The notes below the pieces were generated by a model. That model searched no databases. It saw only the letters and a list, made by a program, of their open reading frames with translations, and was not told the DNA's origin. Of a stretch of DNA of 64,000 nt, positions 17,483-25,789 are shown one piece after another. This stretch comes from Ramlibacter sp. GTDB lineage: Bacteria; Pseudomonadota; Gammaproteobacteria; Burkholderiales; Burkholderiaceae_C. The stretch is taken from the NCBI GenBank assembly GCA_016713005.1, contig JADJPY010000011.1, forward strand, positions 593,001-657,000, in the 5' to 3' direction. The first letter of the stretch is position 1. The number at the start of each line of letters is the position of its first letter. The position numbers and the translations under genes were made by a program.

Positions 17483-18189
17483 TTTCCTTCCACGAAGAAC
17501 GGCGTTTCCTGGCTACCGCGCAGCACGATGTCGAACTGGTACACCTGTGTGCCCTCCGGCTCGTCGGGCATCCGGCGCGCGATCAGCGAGGCACGCGCGC
17601 GCAGGTCCTCCACCCCGTTAAGGATTGGATCAATATCGTTGTACTCCTCGCCGGGGAAGTACATCTGCGTAATGAGGCGCTGCATCAGCCCGGCCGCGAA
17701 CAGGGAGAAATGCACGTGCGGCGGTCGCATCCAGTTGTCGTAGCCCGGGTTGGGATACGCACCCGGCTTGATGGAGCGGAAGGTATAGCGCCCCTGCGAG
17801 TCTGTCAGCGCGCGACCCCACCCCTTGAAGTTCGGGTCCAGCGGCGCCTGCGTCGTGTCGTCCGGGTGCTCGTACTTGCCCCACCGGTTCGCCTGCCAGA
17901 CCTCGATTAACGCCTTGCGCACCGGCTTGCCGTTCTCGTCCATCACCTGCCCCTGGATAATGATGGGCGTTCCTTCAGCGCGCGCGCCTCTGGGCTGCTT
18001 GCATGCCAGGTCCTCGTCACCCGGGCGGACCAAGCCGACCCCGAAGAACGGGCCAATTGTTTGCGAAGGTGTGATCACATGAATGTCTTGGCTCGGCGTG
18101 CGCTGCTCGTGGACACGGTAACCGCGGATCACCTTCAGCCGTTGTTGGCCCAGGAACACTGACGGATGAGGCAGAGGAGCTTCGGTCAT
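17479..18189 (-). CDS. pcaH: Intradiol ring-cleavage dioxygenase, protocatechuate 3,4-dioxygenase beta (PcaH)-like
   Basis: The 236-residue protein matches PcaH in length and order: an N-terminal helix with QTIGPFFGVGL, then GQVMDENGKPVRKALIEVWQ, WGRALTDSQGRYTFRSIKPG and the iron-binding block NPGYDNWMRPPHVHFSL, which holds a ligand tyrosine and both histidines. Such enzymes cleave catecholic acids between the hydroxyls using Fe(III). Normal protocatechuate dioxygenase needs PcaG as well, but no alpha-subunit gene is present here. Either this enzyme is a single-subunit variant for another diphenol (for example gallate) or PcaG lies elsewhere. The start at 18189 was chosen from family length. 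A palindrome sits 53-67 bases upstream. Confidence 0.8.
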   Translation of the reverse strand: MTEAPLPHPSVFLGQQRLKVIRGYRVHEQRTPSQDIHVITPSQTIGPFFGVGLVRPGDEDLACKQPRGARAEGTPIIIQGQVMDENGKPVRKALIEVWQANRWGKYEHPDDTTQAPLDPNFKGWGRALTDSQGRYTFRSIKPGAYPNPGYDNWMRPPHVHFSLFAAGLMQRLITQMYFPGEEYNDIDPILNGVEDLRARASLIARRMPDEPEGTQVYQFDIVLRGSQETPFFVEGK

Positions 18190-18553
18190 ATGGTTTTCGC
18201 AGAGAGGTGGAGTGGTGAGAATGCGCGAGCACTGAGTAATAATTGCGAAACGCAATATTTGCAGTCTCGGAGGATCATAGATCGAGACAGGCAAGGAAGT
18301 CAACATGCTTGCTGCTTAGGTGCGGATCGCTGACCATAATTTTTGCGGGTACCGGGGGGGCGGCACAACGGCTGCTTACACATTCGTAGTGCGCAACAGT
18401 AAAATTTCGCGATCCCATCCTTGCGCGTTCGCCGCGAGCTTGGTGTGTGTACGAGAGACGCGCAAGCTTCTTTTTCCCGCCAAAGTGCGCAGCTCGGCCA
18501 GAGGGTCACTGCGTGTGCGAGGTGGGGCTTATGGCGTCCGAGGGGTCGCGTGC
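18190..18553. other. Promoter region of the ring-cleavage operon and gene-free sequence up to the IS element
   Basis: Apart from the palindrome at 18242-18256 and a run of G near 18354, I see no gene or further structure here. Short open frames are present but unconvincing. The right boundary is the IS terminal repeat. Confidence 0.4.
18242..18256. promoter_or_regulatory. Perfect palindrome upstream of the intradiol dioxygenase gene
   Basis: ATTGCG and CGCAAT flank AAA, giving an exact 6+3+6 inverted repeat which also fits the LysR T-N11-A pattern. Its distance from the pcaH-like ATG is 53 bases, a usual place for an activator or repressor of an aromatic-cleavage operon (IclR- or LysR-type). 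No regulator gene is adjacent. Confidence 0.5.
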
Positions 18554-18599
18554 CTTACTTTCCGCGGGTCAGCAGACGCATTTGCGCGTAATTTCCGGG
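18554..18599 (+). repeat. Left terminal inverted repeat of the IS
   Basis: Begins CTTACTTTCCGCGGGTCAGC and is the reverse complement of 20737-20782 at 42 of 46 positions. Confidence 0.85.
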
Positions 18600-18615
18600 C
18601 TGCGTTTCGAGGTGC

Positions 18616-20330
18616 CTAGAACGTGCTTGCGGGGACGCCGAGCAGCGCGAGCACTTTGCGCTGCAGGTCGGTGAGTGTGAGGTTGAATGCCTGAACGGTG
18701 CGGCCGTGTTGACGCAGTTGATGGCGCTCGGCCAGGCTGAACAGGCGCAGCACCTGCTCGGTGGTGGGATGCGCGCACTGGCGCTGCTCGGGGTAGATGG
18801 GCAGTTCCTCGATGGCTTCGTGCGCCATGGCCTGGCGCAGCTCGCGCTCGATGAGGGCCTGCACCAGCAGTGCGATCGCGTACAGGGTGAACAGTGCCTC
18901 GATGCGACCCTCGTCCTTGAGGAACACCGGGGCGATCTGGTGTACGGTCTTGATCTGCTCGAAGCGCTTCTCGATCATGGGCTGGCCTTTGTGGGCCTGC
19001 AGGACCTGTGCGGCGCTGAGCTTGCGGTCGTTCGTCATCAACGGGTACATGCCGTCGCTTCGCCGGTCGTAGGCGATGGCCTGCTCGTCGGTGCTCCATT
19101 GCACGTCGAAGCGTCGCTTGGTGATCTTGCGGTAGGCCGTGTCGGGGCCCGGGCGGCCACGGCGGGTTTGCTTGAAGACGTGCTCTTCGCGAACGACGCG
19201 GCGAACCTTGAGGTAGCGACCCACATGGTGCCTGTCCACGATGAGCTTGATCTGCAGGTCGATCTCGGGGCGCCGCGCAGCCGGGTCTTGGCGGAGGCCA
19301 GGCGCTGGCGCAACCGCTCGAACTCTTCGATGGCAGCGGCGATGTTGCGTAGCCGCCGGGCATGCTGGCGCAGCGTCAGCAGCGTGCTCCAGACCCACAC
19401 GATGGACCAGGCTTCCATGGAGGGTAGCGGCGCCCGATGGACGTACCAGCAGTCGCGCGGCCCGTCGCTGTAGCGCGGGTTGGGCCGATCCCACACCAGG
19501 GACCACTCGGGCGTGTGGGTTTGCAGCCATTCGCGAAACTGCGCATCCTCAAGCCGGCTGCGTGGCATCACGGTGACGAAGCGGCCCCCTGCGCGGTCGA
19601 TGTGATCCATGTTCTCGCGCGAACACAGTTTGCTGTCGGCCACGTACAGGAAGTCGCTCCTGCCGGCCACCGCCCTGAGCGTCTCCCAGGTCTGCACGTG
19701 GGTGACCGAGTCGCTGGTGTTGCCGTCGGTGCAGCGAAACGCCACCGGCACGTTGCCGTCGGCGCTCATGGTCAGAATGAACAGCAGTTGCTTGAGGTCC
19801 GGCCTGTGCGCCTTCGAATGCCCGAAGGTGATCGCGGGCGCGGTGCGAGCGCGAATCTGGCGGCCTCGGGCGCGGCGGTAGCCGCCGCAGAAGCTGATCG
19901 ATGTGGAGTCGTTGTGGAACTCCTCGAAACGCACCCCGAAGCGCTGCCCAACGGCCAACACGAGCTCAGTCAGCAACGCCGTGCGATCGGCATCGAACAG
20001 CCGGTCCAAGGCGCGCCCGAGGCGGTCGTCGCTCAGGTGCTCCATCTCCTGGGCACTGATGCCGAACATGCCATCGGCGAAGCCGTGCACGGTCTCGTGC
20101 TGGCGGTAGATCGGTTCGCGCTCCACGATGATCGATCGCAGCAGCACGCCCAGCGCGCTGGCATGGGTGATGCTGCAGCGAGCGTCCGAGGGGATGTGGC
20201 GCGACAGGGTGTCGTGCAGGCCGATGCGCTCGATGAAGTGGTTGATCAGGGGCAGCGGGCCCAGGCGCTCGGTGTGAAGAGTGAAGCCTGCCGCCTCCTT
20301 GGTGGAAGTCGGGGCTTGCGAGCTTGGCAT
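18616..20330 (-). pseudogene. IS1634-family transposase, single frameshift
   Basis: The N-terminal half (from ATG 20330) has the DUF4277-like opening LGPLPLINHFIERIGLHDTL and the DDE-domain part FHNDSTSISFCGGY, ITFGHSKAHRPDLKQLLF and YVADSKLCSRENM. After SAKTRLR near 19270 a one-base change moves the frame; the second half resumes RRPEIDLQIKLIVDRHHVGR, then GMYPLMTNDRKLSAAQVLQA and FEQIKTVHQIAPVFLKDEGR, ending at 18616. The two halves together give about 570 residues, normal for the family. The break is in a short GC-rich run, so it may be a sequencing error, a true mutation, or less likely a programmed shift. Confidence 0.8.
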
Positions 20331-20374
20331 TCTGGCGCTACTATTAACGACAGAATCGCAAAAGTCAAGCACTC

Positions 20375-20725
20375 ATGCCGCGTTCACTCGCACAAAACAT
20401 CAAGCAGGTCCGAGACAAGATCGGCGGCGTCCGGGCGGCCCTGGCCGACATCGAGTACCTGTGCTCGGGCACGTTGCACATGCGCATGAAGGTGTGCGGC
20501 AAGCCCGGGTGCCGTTGCGCCCAGGATCCGCAGGCCCGTCATGGCCCGTACTACGAATGGGGGCACATGATCGGCGGCAAGCTCGTGCATCGCATGGTCA
20601 CGCCAGCGCAGGCCGAGCTTCTACAACACGCGATCGACAACCACCGCCGTGCCAAGCAGCTTATGCGTGAGTGGGAGGAGCAGACCGAGCGTCTCATCGA
20701 CTTGGAAGTACCGCGCCAACCTTGA
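20375..20725 (+). CDS. DUF6788-family accessory protein of the IS
   Basis: The 116-residue protein reads MPRSLAQNIKQVRDKIGGVR, then MRMKVCGKPGCRCAQDPQAR, HGPYYEWGHMIGGKLVHRM and a helical end. The CGKPGCRC motif looks like a small metal-binding knuckle. Proteins of this type are commonly encoded next to IS1634-like transposases, divergently, as here (44-bp gap). Their function is unknown; a role in transposition or target choice is a guess. Confidence 0.7.
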   Translation: MPRSLAQNIKQVRDKIGGVRAALADIEYLCSGTLHMRMKVCGKPGCRCAQDPQARHGPYYEWGHMIGGKLVHRMVTPAQAELLQHAIDNHRRAKQLMREWEEQTERLIDLEVPRQP

Positions 20726-20736
20726 CCTTCCCGCGA

Positions 20737-20782
20737 CCGGGAAATTACGCGCAAATGCGTCTGGCGACCTGCGGAAAGTAAG
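20737..20782 (-). repeat. Right terminal inverted repeat of the IS
   Basis: Ends GACCTGCGGAAAGTAAG, the reverse complement of the left end with four mismatches over 46 positions. Confidence 0.85.
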
Positions 20783-20930
20783 CCGGTATGCCGATCCTTC
20801 CGGTTATTGAATGTCGCCGGCGCGCTTCGAATCACGCGGCGCCGCGTCTGCTCCTACGATCAGTGCACTGGCCCGGAAGTCTCCGGGCCCCTCACCATCC
20901 ATCGCGGCATGCACCGCGGCAAGGGCATTC

Positions 20931-22244
20931 ATGAAAGCGCAAGACAGCACCGACCTGACGCGGGTGGGTCCCGGAACCGTCATGGGAGAGTTCATGCGGC
21001 AGTACTGGATACCCGCGGCGCTCTCCTCCGAGTTGCAGGCGGACGGCGATCCCATGCGGCTGATGCTGCTGGGCGAGAAGCTCGTCGCCTTTCGCGACTC
21101 GCAGGGATGCGTCGGCATCTTCGACCACCGCTGCCCGCATCGCTGCGCCTCGCTCTACCTGGGCCGCAACGAGGAAAGCGGCATCCGCTGCGTCTACCAC
21201 GGCTGGAAGTTCGACGTGCGAGGGAACTGCGTGGACATGCCCAACGTGCCGGCGCGCCAGGAATTCAAGGACAAGGTGCATGCCAAGGCCTATCGCACGA
21301 CCGAACGCAACGGCCTGGTGTGGGTGTACATGGGCCGGCAGCAGGAATCGCCCCCGCCCTTGCCCAACATCGAGGCCAACCTGATCCCCGGCAACGAGAT
21401 CTGGTGCCTGCAGCGGGAGTGCAACTGGCTGCAGGCGCTGGAGGGCGACATCGACACCTCTCACGTGGGTTTCCTGCACGTGGGGATGCTCAAGCCCGAG
21501 GACCTCGACGACGACCATCCGATGCGCCCCACCGTCATCAACCGCGCTCCCGAGTATGAGGTGCGCAACACCGACTGGGGCACGATGTACGGGGGATTCC
21601 GCACGAACGACGACGGCCAGATGTCCTGGCGCGTCGCCCACTTCATGTTCCCGTTCTGGACGCAGACGCCCAACGCACGCTTCTCCAGCCGCGCCATCGC
21701 GCGCGCCTGGGTGCCGATGGACGACCACCACAGCATGCTGTTCGACATCTCGGGCGGGGTCGACGAAGGTAACCCTGCCTACGTGTCCAAGCGCAGGAAC
21801 GGGCAGCCGCTGTACGAGAAGTTCGAGTACGAGCCGAACACCAACGACTGGCATGGCCGCTGGCGCTGCCGTGACCGGGCGCACAACGACTGGGGCCTGG
21901 ATCGCCAGTCGCAGCGCGACGGGACGCAATACACCGGCATCGGCAACATCACCATCCAGGACCAGGCGGTGACCGAGAGCATGGGGCCCATCACGGACCA
22001 TGACTGGGAACATCTCGCGCCGACCGACCAGATGATCGCCCGCACCCGCCGTCGCCTGCTGCTCGCGGCCCGTGCTTATCGCGACAGCGGCGAACTGCCG
22101 CCGGGCGCCAGCGACCCGGACACCTTCATGGGCGCACGCGCCGGCTCCTTCCTGTTCGCCCCCGACGCGCCGCTGGAACAGGCTTACCAGGCGCAACTGG
22201 AAAAGGCGGTGCGCTGGACGGCGCAGCCCGAGGAGCGGGCATGA
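20931..22244 (+). CDS. Rieske non-heme iron oxygenase, phthalate 4,5-dioxygenase-type alpha subunit
   Basis: The 437-residue protein is complete. The Rieske [2Fe-2S] site is CPHRC... with HRCPHRCASLYLGR and IRCVYHGWKFD (C-x-H ... C-x2-H). The mononuclear iron site begins ALEGDIDTSHVGFLHVGML. This oxygenase class hydroxylates or demethylates aromatic acids in the cytoplasm as an alpha-only oligomer. The ATG at 20931 starts at the family's MKAQ-like beginning. The next gene overlaps the stop by four bases and encodes the matching reductase, so the pair forms a complete two-component system. The substrate cannot be fixed from sequence. An IS ends 148 bp upstream, so the original promoter may be displaced. 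Confidence 0.85.
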   Translation: MKAQDSTDLTRVGPGTVMGEFMRQYWIPAALSSELQADGDPMRLMLLGEKLVAFRDSQGCVGIFDHRCPHRCASLYLGRNEESGIRCVYHGWKFDVRGNCVDMPNVPARQEFKDKVHAKAYRTTERNGLVWVYMGRQQESPPPLPNIEANLIPGNEIWCLQRECNWLQALEGDIDTSHVGFLHVGMLKPEDLDDDHPMRPTVINRAPEYEVRNTDWGTMYGGFRTNDDGQMSWRVAHFMFPFWTQTPNARFSSRAIARAWVPMDDHHSMLFDISGGVDEGNPAYVSKRRNGQPLYEKFEYEPNTNDWHGRWRCRDRAHNDWGLDRQSQRDGTQYTGIGNITIQDQAVTESMGPITDHDWEHLAPTDQMIARTRRRLLLAARAYRDSGELPPGASDPDTFMGARAGSFLFAPDAPLEQAYQAQLEKAVRWTAQPEERA

Positions 22245-23170
22245 AGGCGAGGGTTCGATCGGTCCGCTGGGAGGCACAGGACATCCTGGGCTTCCGGCTG
22301 GAGCCACTGCCCGGGGCGCACCTGGCACCCTTCACCGCCGGTGCCCACGTCGACGTGGCGCTGCGTCCTGGCCTCACCCGCAGCTATTCCCTGCTGAACG
22401 ACCCCAGGGAGCACGGCGCCTACGAGATCGCCGTGCAACTGGACCCCGCCACCCGCGGCGGCTCGCGCCACATCCACGAGGAATGGCGTGCCGGGCAGCT
22501 GGTGGAAGTCTCGGAACCGCGCAACAACTTTCCGCTGGAGGAGAACTCAGCTCACACTGTGCTGGTCGCCGGCGGCATCGGCATCACGCCCATGCTGTCG
22601 ATGATCGCGAGACTGCAACGCCTGGGATCTTCCTGGGAGCTGCATTACGCCGTGCGCACGCGGGCCCGTGCAGCTTTCCTCGACCAGCTGGCGGCATTCG
22701 CGCAGGTACATGTGACCATCGACGATGAGCCGAGCACGCCGCGGCTCGACCTGCAGCGCCTGCTCGGCTCGCTGGCGCCGCAGGCGCATGCCTACTGTTG
22801 CGGGCCCGCCGGCATGCTGGCCGCGTACCGCGAGCATGGCGCCCACCTGGGCAAGCGCCTGCACTTCGAGTATTTCTCGGCGGACACGCAGCCTGCATGC
22901 CAGGGCGGCTACCGGCTGGAACTCCAGCGCAGCGGCAAGACCCTCGAGGTCAAGGCCGGCGAGACCATGCTGGACGCGTTGCTCAACGCCGGTGTCGACG
23001 TGGGCTTCGCCTGCACCGAAGGCGTCTGCGGCAGCTGCCGCGTGCCTGTGCTCCATGGCGTGCCGGACCACCGCGACGTCTTCCTCACCCAGGACGAACG
23101 CGATGCGAACGACGCCGTGATGGTGTGCTGTTCCGGGGCACGCACCCCGTCCCTTACCCTGGACCTCTAG
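22241..23170 (+). CDS. Phthalate-dioxygenase-reductase-type FMN/[2Fe-2S] oxidoreductase
   Basis: At 309 residues this has the three domains of class IA reductases in order: flavin domain with TRSYSLLND (residues ~47-55), NAD domain with VLVAGGIGITPMLSM (~108-122) and CCGPAGML, and a C-terminal plant-type ferredoxin with CTEGVCGSCRVPVL and a final cysteine in VMVCCSGA. It transfers electrons from NADH to the Rieske oxygenase encoded immediately upstream, with which it overlaps by four bases (ATGA). Confidence 0.9.
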   Translation: MKARVRSVRWEAQDILGFRLEPLPGAHLAPFTAGAHVDVALRPGLTRSYSLLNDPREHGAYEIAVQLDPATRGGSRHIHEEWRAGQLVEVSEPRNNFPLEENSAHTVLVAGGIGITPMLSMIARLQRLGSSWELHYAVRTRARAAFLDQLAAFAQVHVTIDDEPSTPRLDLQRLLGSLAPQAHAYCCGPAGMLAAYREHGAHLGKRLHFEYFSADTQPACQGGYRLELQRSGKTLEVKAGETMLDALLNAGVDVGFACTEGVCGSCRVPVLHGVPDHRDVFLTQDERDANDAVMVCCSGARTPSLTLDL

Positions 23171-23950
23171 ATGGACATGCCGACCGGCAACAAGAGCACC
23201 GTGAATTTCGACTTCCACGGCCGCACGGCACTGGTCACCGGCGCCGGCCGCGGCGTGGGCGAGGAGATCGCCCGCCTGTTCCACGCCTCCGGCGCGCGCG
23301 TCGCGGTGAGCGACATCGACGGGCAAGCCGCGCGGCAGCTGGCGGATCGCCTGGACGATTCCGGCGTCTCTGCGATGGCCCTGACACTCGACGTGCGCAG
23401 CAAACGGGCGTTCGAGGATGCGCGGGACCGCATCGCCAGCGCCTGGGGCCGTACCGACATCGTGGTCAACAATGCCGGTTACGCCAAGCGCACGCCGGTG
23501 CAGGACATCACGACCGAGGAGTTCGACGACATCGTGGCAATCAACATGCGCAGCGTCTTCCTCAGCTGCCAGGTCTTTGCCGATCACATGCGCTCCAACG
23601 GCTGGGGCCGCATCGTCAACATCACTTCGCTGGCCGGGCAGAACGGCGGCACGGTCGCGTCGGCGCACTACGCGGCAGCCAAGGCGGGGGCGACCATGCT
23701 GTCGAAGTACTTCGCACAGCAGCTCGCGGGCACCGGCGTCACCGTCAACGCCATCGCGCCGGGCCCGATCTCCACGGCCAAGGGGCGGCTGTCGCAGGAA
23801 CAGATCGAGCGCATCGAGAAGCTGGTGCCGATCGGCCGATTCGGAGAAGCCTCCGAGTTCGCCGCCGCGGTGGCGCTACTGGCGTCCGACCAGGGCGGGT
23901 TCTTCGTCGGGGCGACTCTGGACATGAACGGCGGGCTCTTCATGCGCTGA
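23171..23950 (+). CDS. Short-chain dehydrogenase/reductase
   Basis: The 259-residue protein is a classical SDR: cofactor loop VTGAGRGVGEEIAR near residue 21, NNAGYAK near 97, catalytic serine in VNITSLAGQNGG and the YxxxK pair in HYAAAKAG, and a family-type end (GFFVGATLDMNGGLF). It begins directly after the reductase stop with no gap, in the same operon. A dihydrodiol or alcohol dehydrogenase step following the Rieske oxygenase is the natural guess; the sequence does not identify the substrate. Confidence 0.85.
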   Translation: MDMPTGNKSTVNFDFHGRTALVTGAGRGVGEEIARLFHASGARVAVSDIDGQAARQLADRLDDSGVSAMALTLDVRSKRAFEDARDRIASAWGRTDIVVNNAGYAKRTPVQDITTEEFDDIVAINMRSVFLSCQVFADHMRSNGWGRIVNITSLAGQNGGTVASAHYAAAKAGATMLSKYFAQQLAGTGVTVNAIAPGPISTAKGRLSQEQIERIEKLVPIGRFGEASEFAAAVALLASDQGGFFVGATLDMNGGLFMR

Positions 23951-24015
23951 GAAAAGCCGGCTATCGTTCCCGCCTTACTCCCGATTCCTGAATTGCAGCT
24001 CGACGCCGCCCAGCC

Positions 24016-24450
24016 ATGACAGAAGCACCCGCTCTCGGAGATCCCACACTCGATGCTGACCACGCGAAGCTGGCCGACCTCGTCGACCGCCTCGCCGCTG
24101 CCAAAGGCGCAGACGTGCTCGCCAGCCTCGACGCGCTTCAGGCGCACGCCAGCGAACACTTCGCGCTGGAGGACCAGGAATTGCGGCAGATGCGTGACGG
24201 CAACGCCAGCTGCCACCTGGACGAGCACGCGGCCGTGCTCAAGTCGATGGACGAGGTGCGCGGCATCGTCGCGGCCGGTCCGGACTCGACCGAGTCCGCC
24301 CATCTGGTGGCGCGGCTGACGGCCGAGCTGCGCCGCTGGCTGCCCGAGCACGTGACGGCCATGGATGCAGGCGTCGCGCATACCCGCACCCGCAGTCGCC
24401 TGGGTGGGGCGCCGGTGGTGCTCACTCGCCGGTCTTCGCCTCCGGGCTGA
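24016..24450 (+). CDS. Bacteriohemerythrin-like protein (paralogue of the gene at 1943)
   Basis: The 144-residue protein retains all likely iron ligands: H16, H48 and E52 (HFALED), H67 and H71 (CHLDEH) and the HxxxxD pair in PEHVTAMD. It shares length, core and the RLGGAPV tail with the protein at 1943. It is 65 bp after the SDR and may be cotranscribed with the oxygenase genes. A role in supplying or sensing O2 for the oxygenase is speculation. Confidence 0.85.
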   Translation: MTEAPALGDPTLDADHAKLADLVDRLAAAKGADVLASLDALQAHASEHFALEDQELRQMRDGNASCHLDEHAAVLKSMDEVRGIVAAGPDSTESAHLVARLTAELRRWLPEHVTAMDAGVAHTRTRSRLGGAPVVLTRRSSPPG

Positions 24451-25789
24451 TCGGCGCCACCTCACCACGCATACCTAGGACCGCAGGGAAAACTCTCTCC
24501 GGTCGCCGCCCGGCCCGGATCACAGTGTGGACGTGTCCACACCGTCCCGCCGGCCCCGCTCCGCCGAGTCCTGCCCCTGGCAGGCCGACGGTCGCTTCGC
24601 TGCCGACCTGCCGCTGGAGGACTATCCCAGCACCATGCTGCTGCGGCTCGCCCAGGCGATCCAGCAGCAGGTCAGCGCCACCTACGCACGTGCGCACGGC
24701 CTGTCGGTGGCCGAGTGGCGCATGCTGGCACGGCTGAATTCGGAAGGCTCCGTGCAACTGGCCACGCTGTGCCGCGCGCTGGCGATGGACAAGGCGTACG
24801 CGGGGCGGCTGCTGCGCTCCCTCGGCGCACAGTCGCTGGTCACGGTCGAAGCCGATCCGGCCCACGGCCGCCGGCTGATCGTGGCGATCACCCCCGCCGG
24901 CCGCGCGCTGGCGCGCCGCATCCTGCCGCAGGCGCGCGCAAGCCAGGAGCAGTTGCTGCAGGTGCTGGATCCGCAGGAGCGCGCCGCGCTGTACGCATCG
25001 CTGAAGAAGCTGCAGGCCGCGCTGGACGATACCGCGCCCCAGCCCGCCAGCCACGCGACCGAGCAGCCCGCCCAGCAGCTTGCGGCCCGCCTGTTCGAGG
25101 TACTGCGAGGTCAACCCCACGCCCACGGTGGCGAGGAAATCCTTGACGTGCCCGGAGTCGAGTTCGTAGCCGTAGGCCTGGCCGATGCGGTAGACCAGCC
25201 GCATCTGCAGCGGGATGATCGCCATGGTCGACAGCGTCTCCGGCAGCAGTTCCAGCGCGCCGTTGGTGATGGCGGCGTTGAGGATGGTCTGGTCGAGCTC
25301 CTGCTCGCTGACGTTGGGCGTGCGCACGCCCACGCCCACGCCAGCCACGCCCGCCGTGGGCACGGGCGGAGGCTCGACACTGCCGCCCGGCGCCGGCACC
25401 GGGCCGGCCATGGGCGCGGCGGCGACGGATTCGGCGTCTTCGGTGAACTGCCGCGCCCGGCCCGCATCCAGGCCCAGGGTGCTGCGCAGTTGCTCCAGGA
25501 ACTTCTGCTCCGGCAGCGACTGCACACCGTCGGCATCGCACACGCAGACCGCCATCTCGTAGGCCAGCTGGCGCGTGTCGGCCGAGCGCAGGGCCGCGGC
25601 GGTACCGGCCAGGTCCACCCGTTTCATCAGCACGTCCTGCACCAGCGTGGGCAGGTGCACCGCGTCGGACTGCGCCAGCCCCTCGGCGATGCGCCTGACC
25701 TCCGCGCGCTCGCGGTCATGCTTGTCGCCGTCGACGAAGGCGGCCATGAGGCTGAGGGTGACGATCGCTTGTGTTTCGGTCTGGGTCAT
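24422..25789 (-). CDS. TerB-like stress protein whose C-terminus is replaced by antisense MarR sequence
   Basis: From ATG 25789 the first ~110 residues look like a TerB-type helical domain (ETQAIVTLSLMAAFVDGDKH, then DADGVQSLPEQKFLEQLRS). After a Pro/Gly-rich linker comes a hydrophobic DUF697-like part: ILNAAITNGALELLPETLST, RLVYRIGQAYGYELDSGHVK and KLLGGLLGRVAGGLG. Near 25045 the family resemblance stops. From there to 24422 the frame is simply the reverse complement of the MarR gene and reads as low-complexity Gln/Arg sequence. So the reliable gene is about 25045-25789, with its true 3' end lost. Function of the family is unclear; tellurite-resistance relatives are the usual annotation. Confidence 0.6.
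   Translation of the reverse strand: MTQTETQAIVTLSLMAAFVDGDKHDRERAEVRRIAEGLAQSDAVHLPTLVQDVLMKRVDLAGTAAALRSADTRQLAYEMAVCVCDADGVQSLPEQKFLEQLRSTLGLDAGRARQFTEDAESVAAAPMAGPVPAPGGSVEPPPVPTAGVAGVGVGVRTPNVSEQELDQTILNAAITNGALELLPETLSTMAIIPLQMRLVYRIGQAYGYELDSGHVKDFLATVGVGLTSQYLEQAGRKLLGGLLGRVAGGLGRGIVQRGLQLLQRCVQRGALLRIQHLQQLLLACARLRQDAARQRAAGGGDRHDQPAAVGRIGFDRDQRLCAEGAQQPPRVRLVHRQRAAQRGQLHGAFRIQPCQHAPLGHRQAVRTCVGGADLLLDRLGEPQQHGAGIVLQRQVGSEATVGLPGAGLGGAGPAGRCGHVHTVIRAGRRPERVFPAVLGMRGEVAPISPEAKTGE
24525..24542. promoter_or_regulatory. Inverted repeat over the MarR gene start
   Basis: Exact 8-bp arms GTGTGGAC and GTCCACAC with a 2-bp spacer. It covers the candidate GTG start at 24527, a placement typical of MarR autorepression. 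It also hints that translation may start further in. Confidence 0.55.

Larger units (their letters stand above)
18554..20782. mobile_element. IS1634-type insertion sequence with DUF6788 accessory gene
   Basis: A 2,229-bp element bounded by 46-bp inverted repeats with 42 matching positions. It carries a transposase reading leftward and a small divergent gene reading rightward. The outermost bases are CTTACTTTCC on both ends. I could not identify a clear target-site duplication in the flanks. It lies between the ring-cleavage operon promoter and a Rieske oxygenase gene, 148 bp upstream of the latter. Confidence 0.85.

Noticed and set aside
19240..19300. Programmed ribosomal frameshift in the IS transposase
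   Set aside because: The joint has no slippery heptamer of the A6G or similar kind, and similar single-base breaks occur in many non-transposon genes here.
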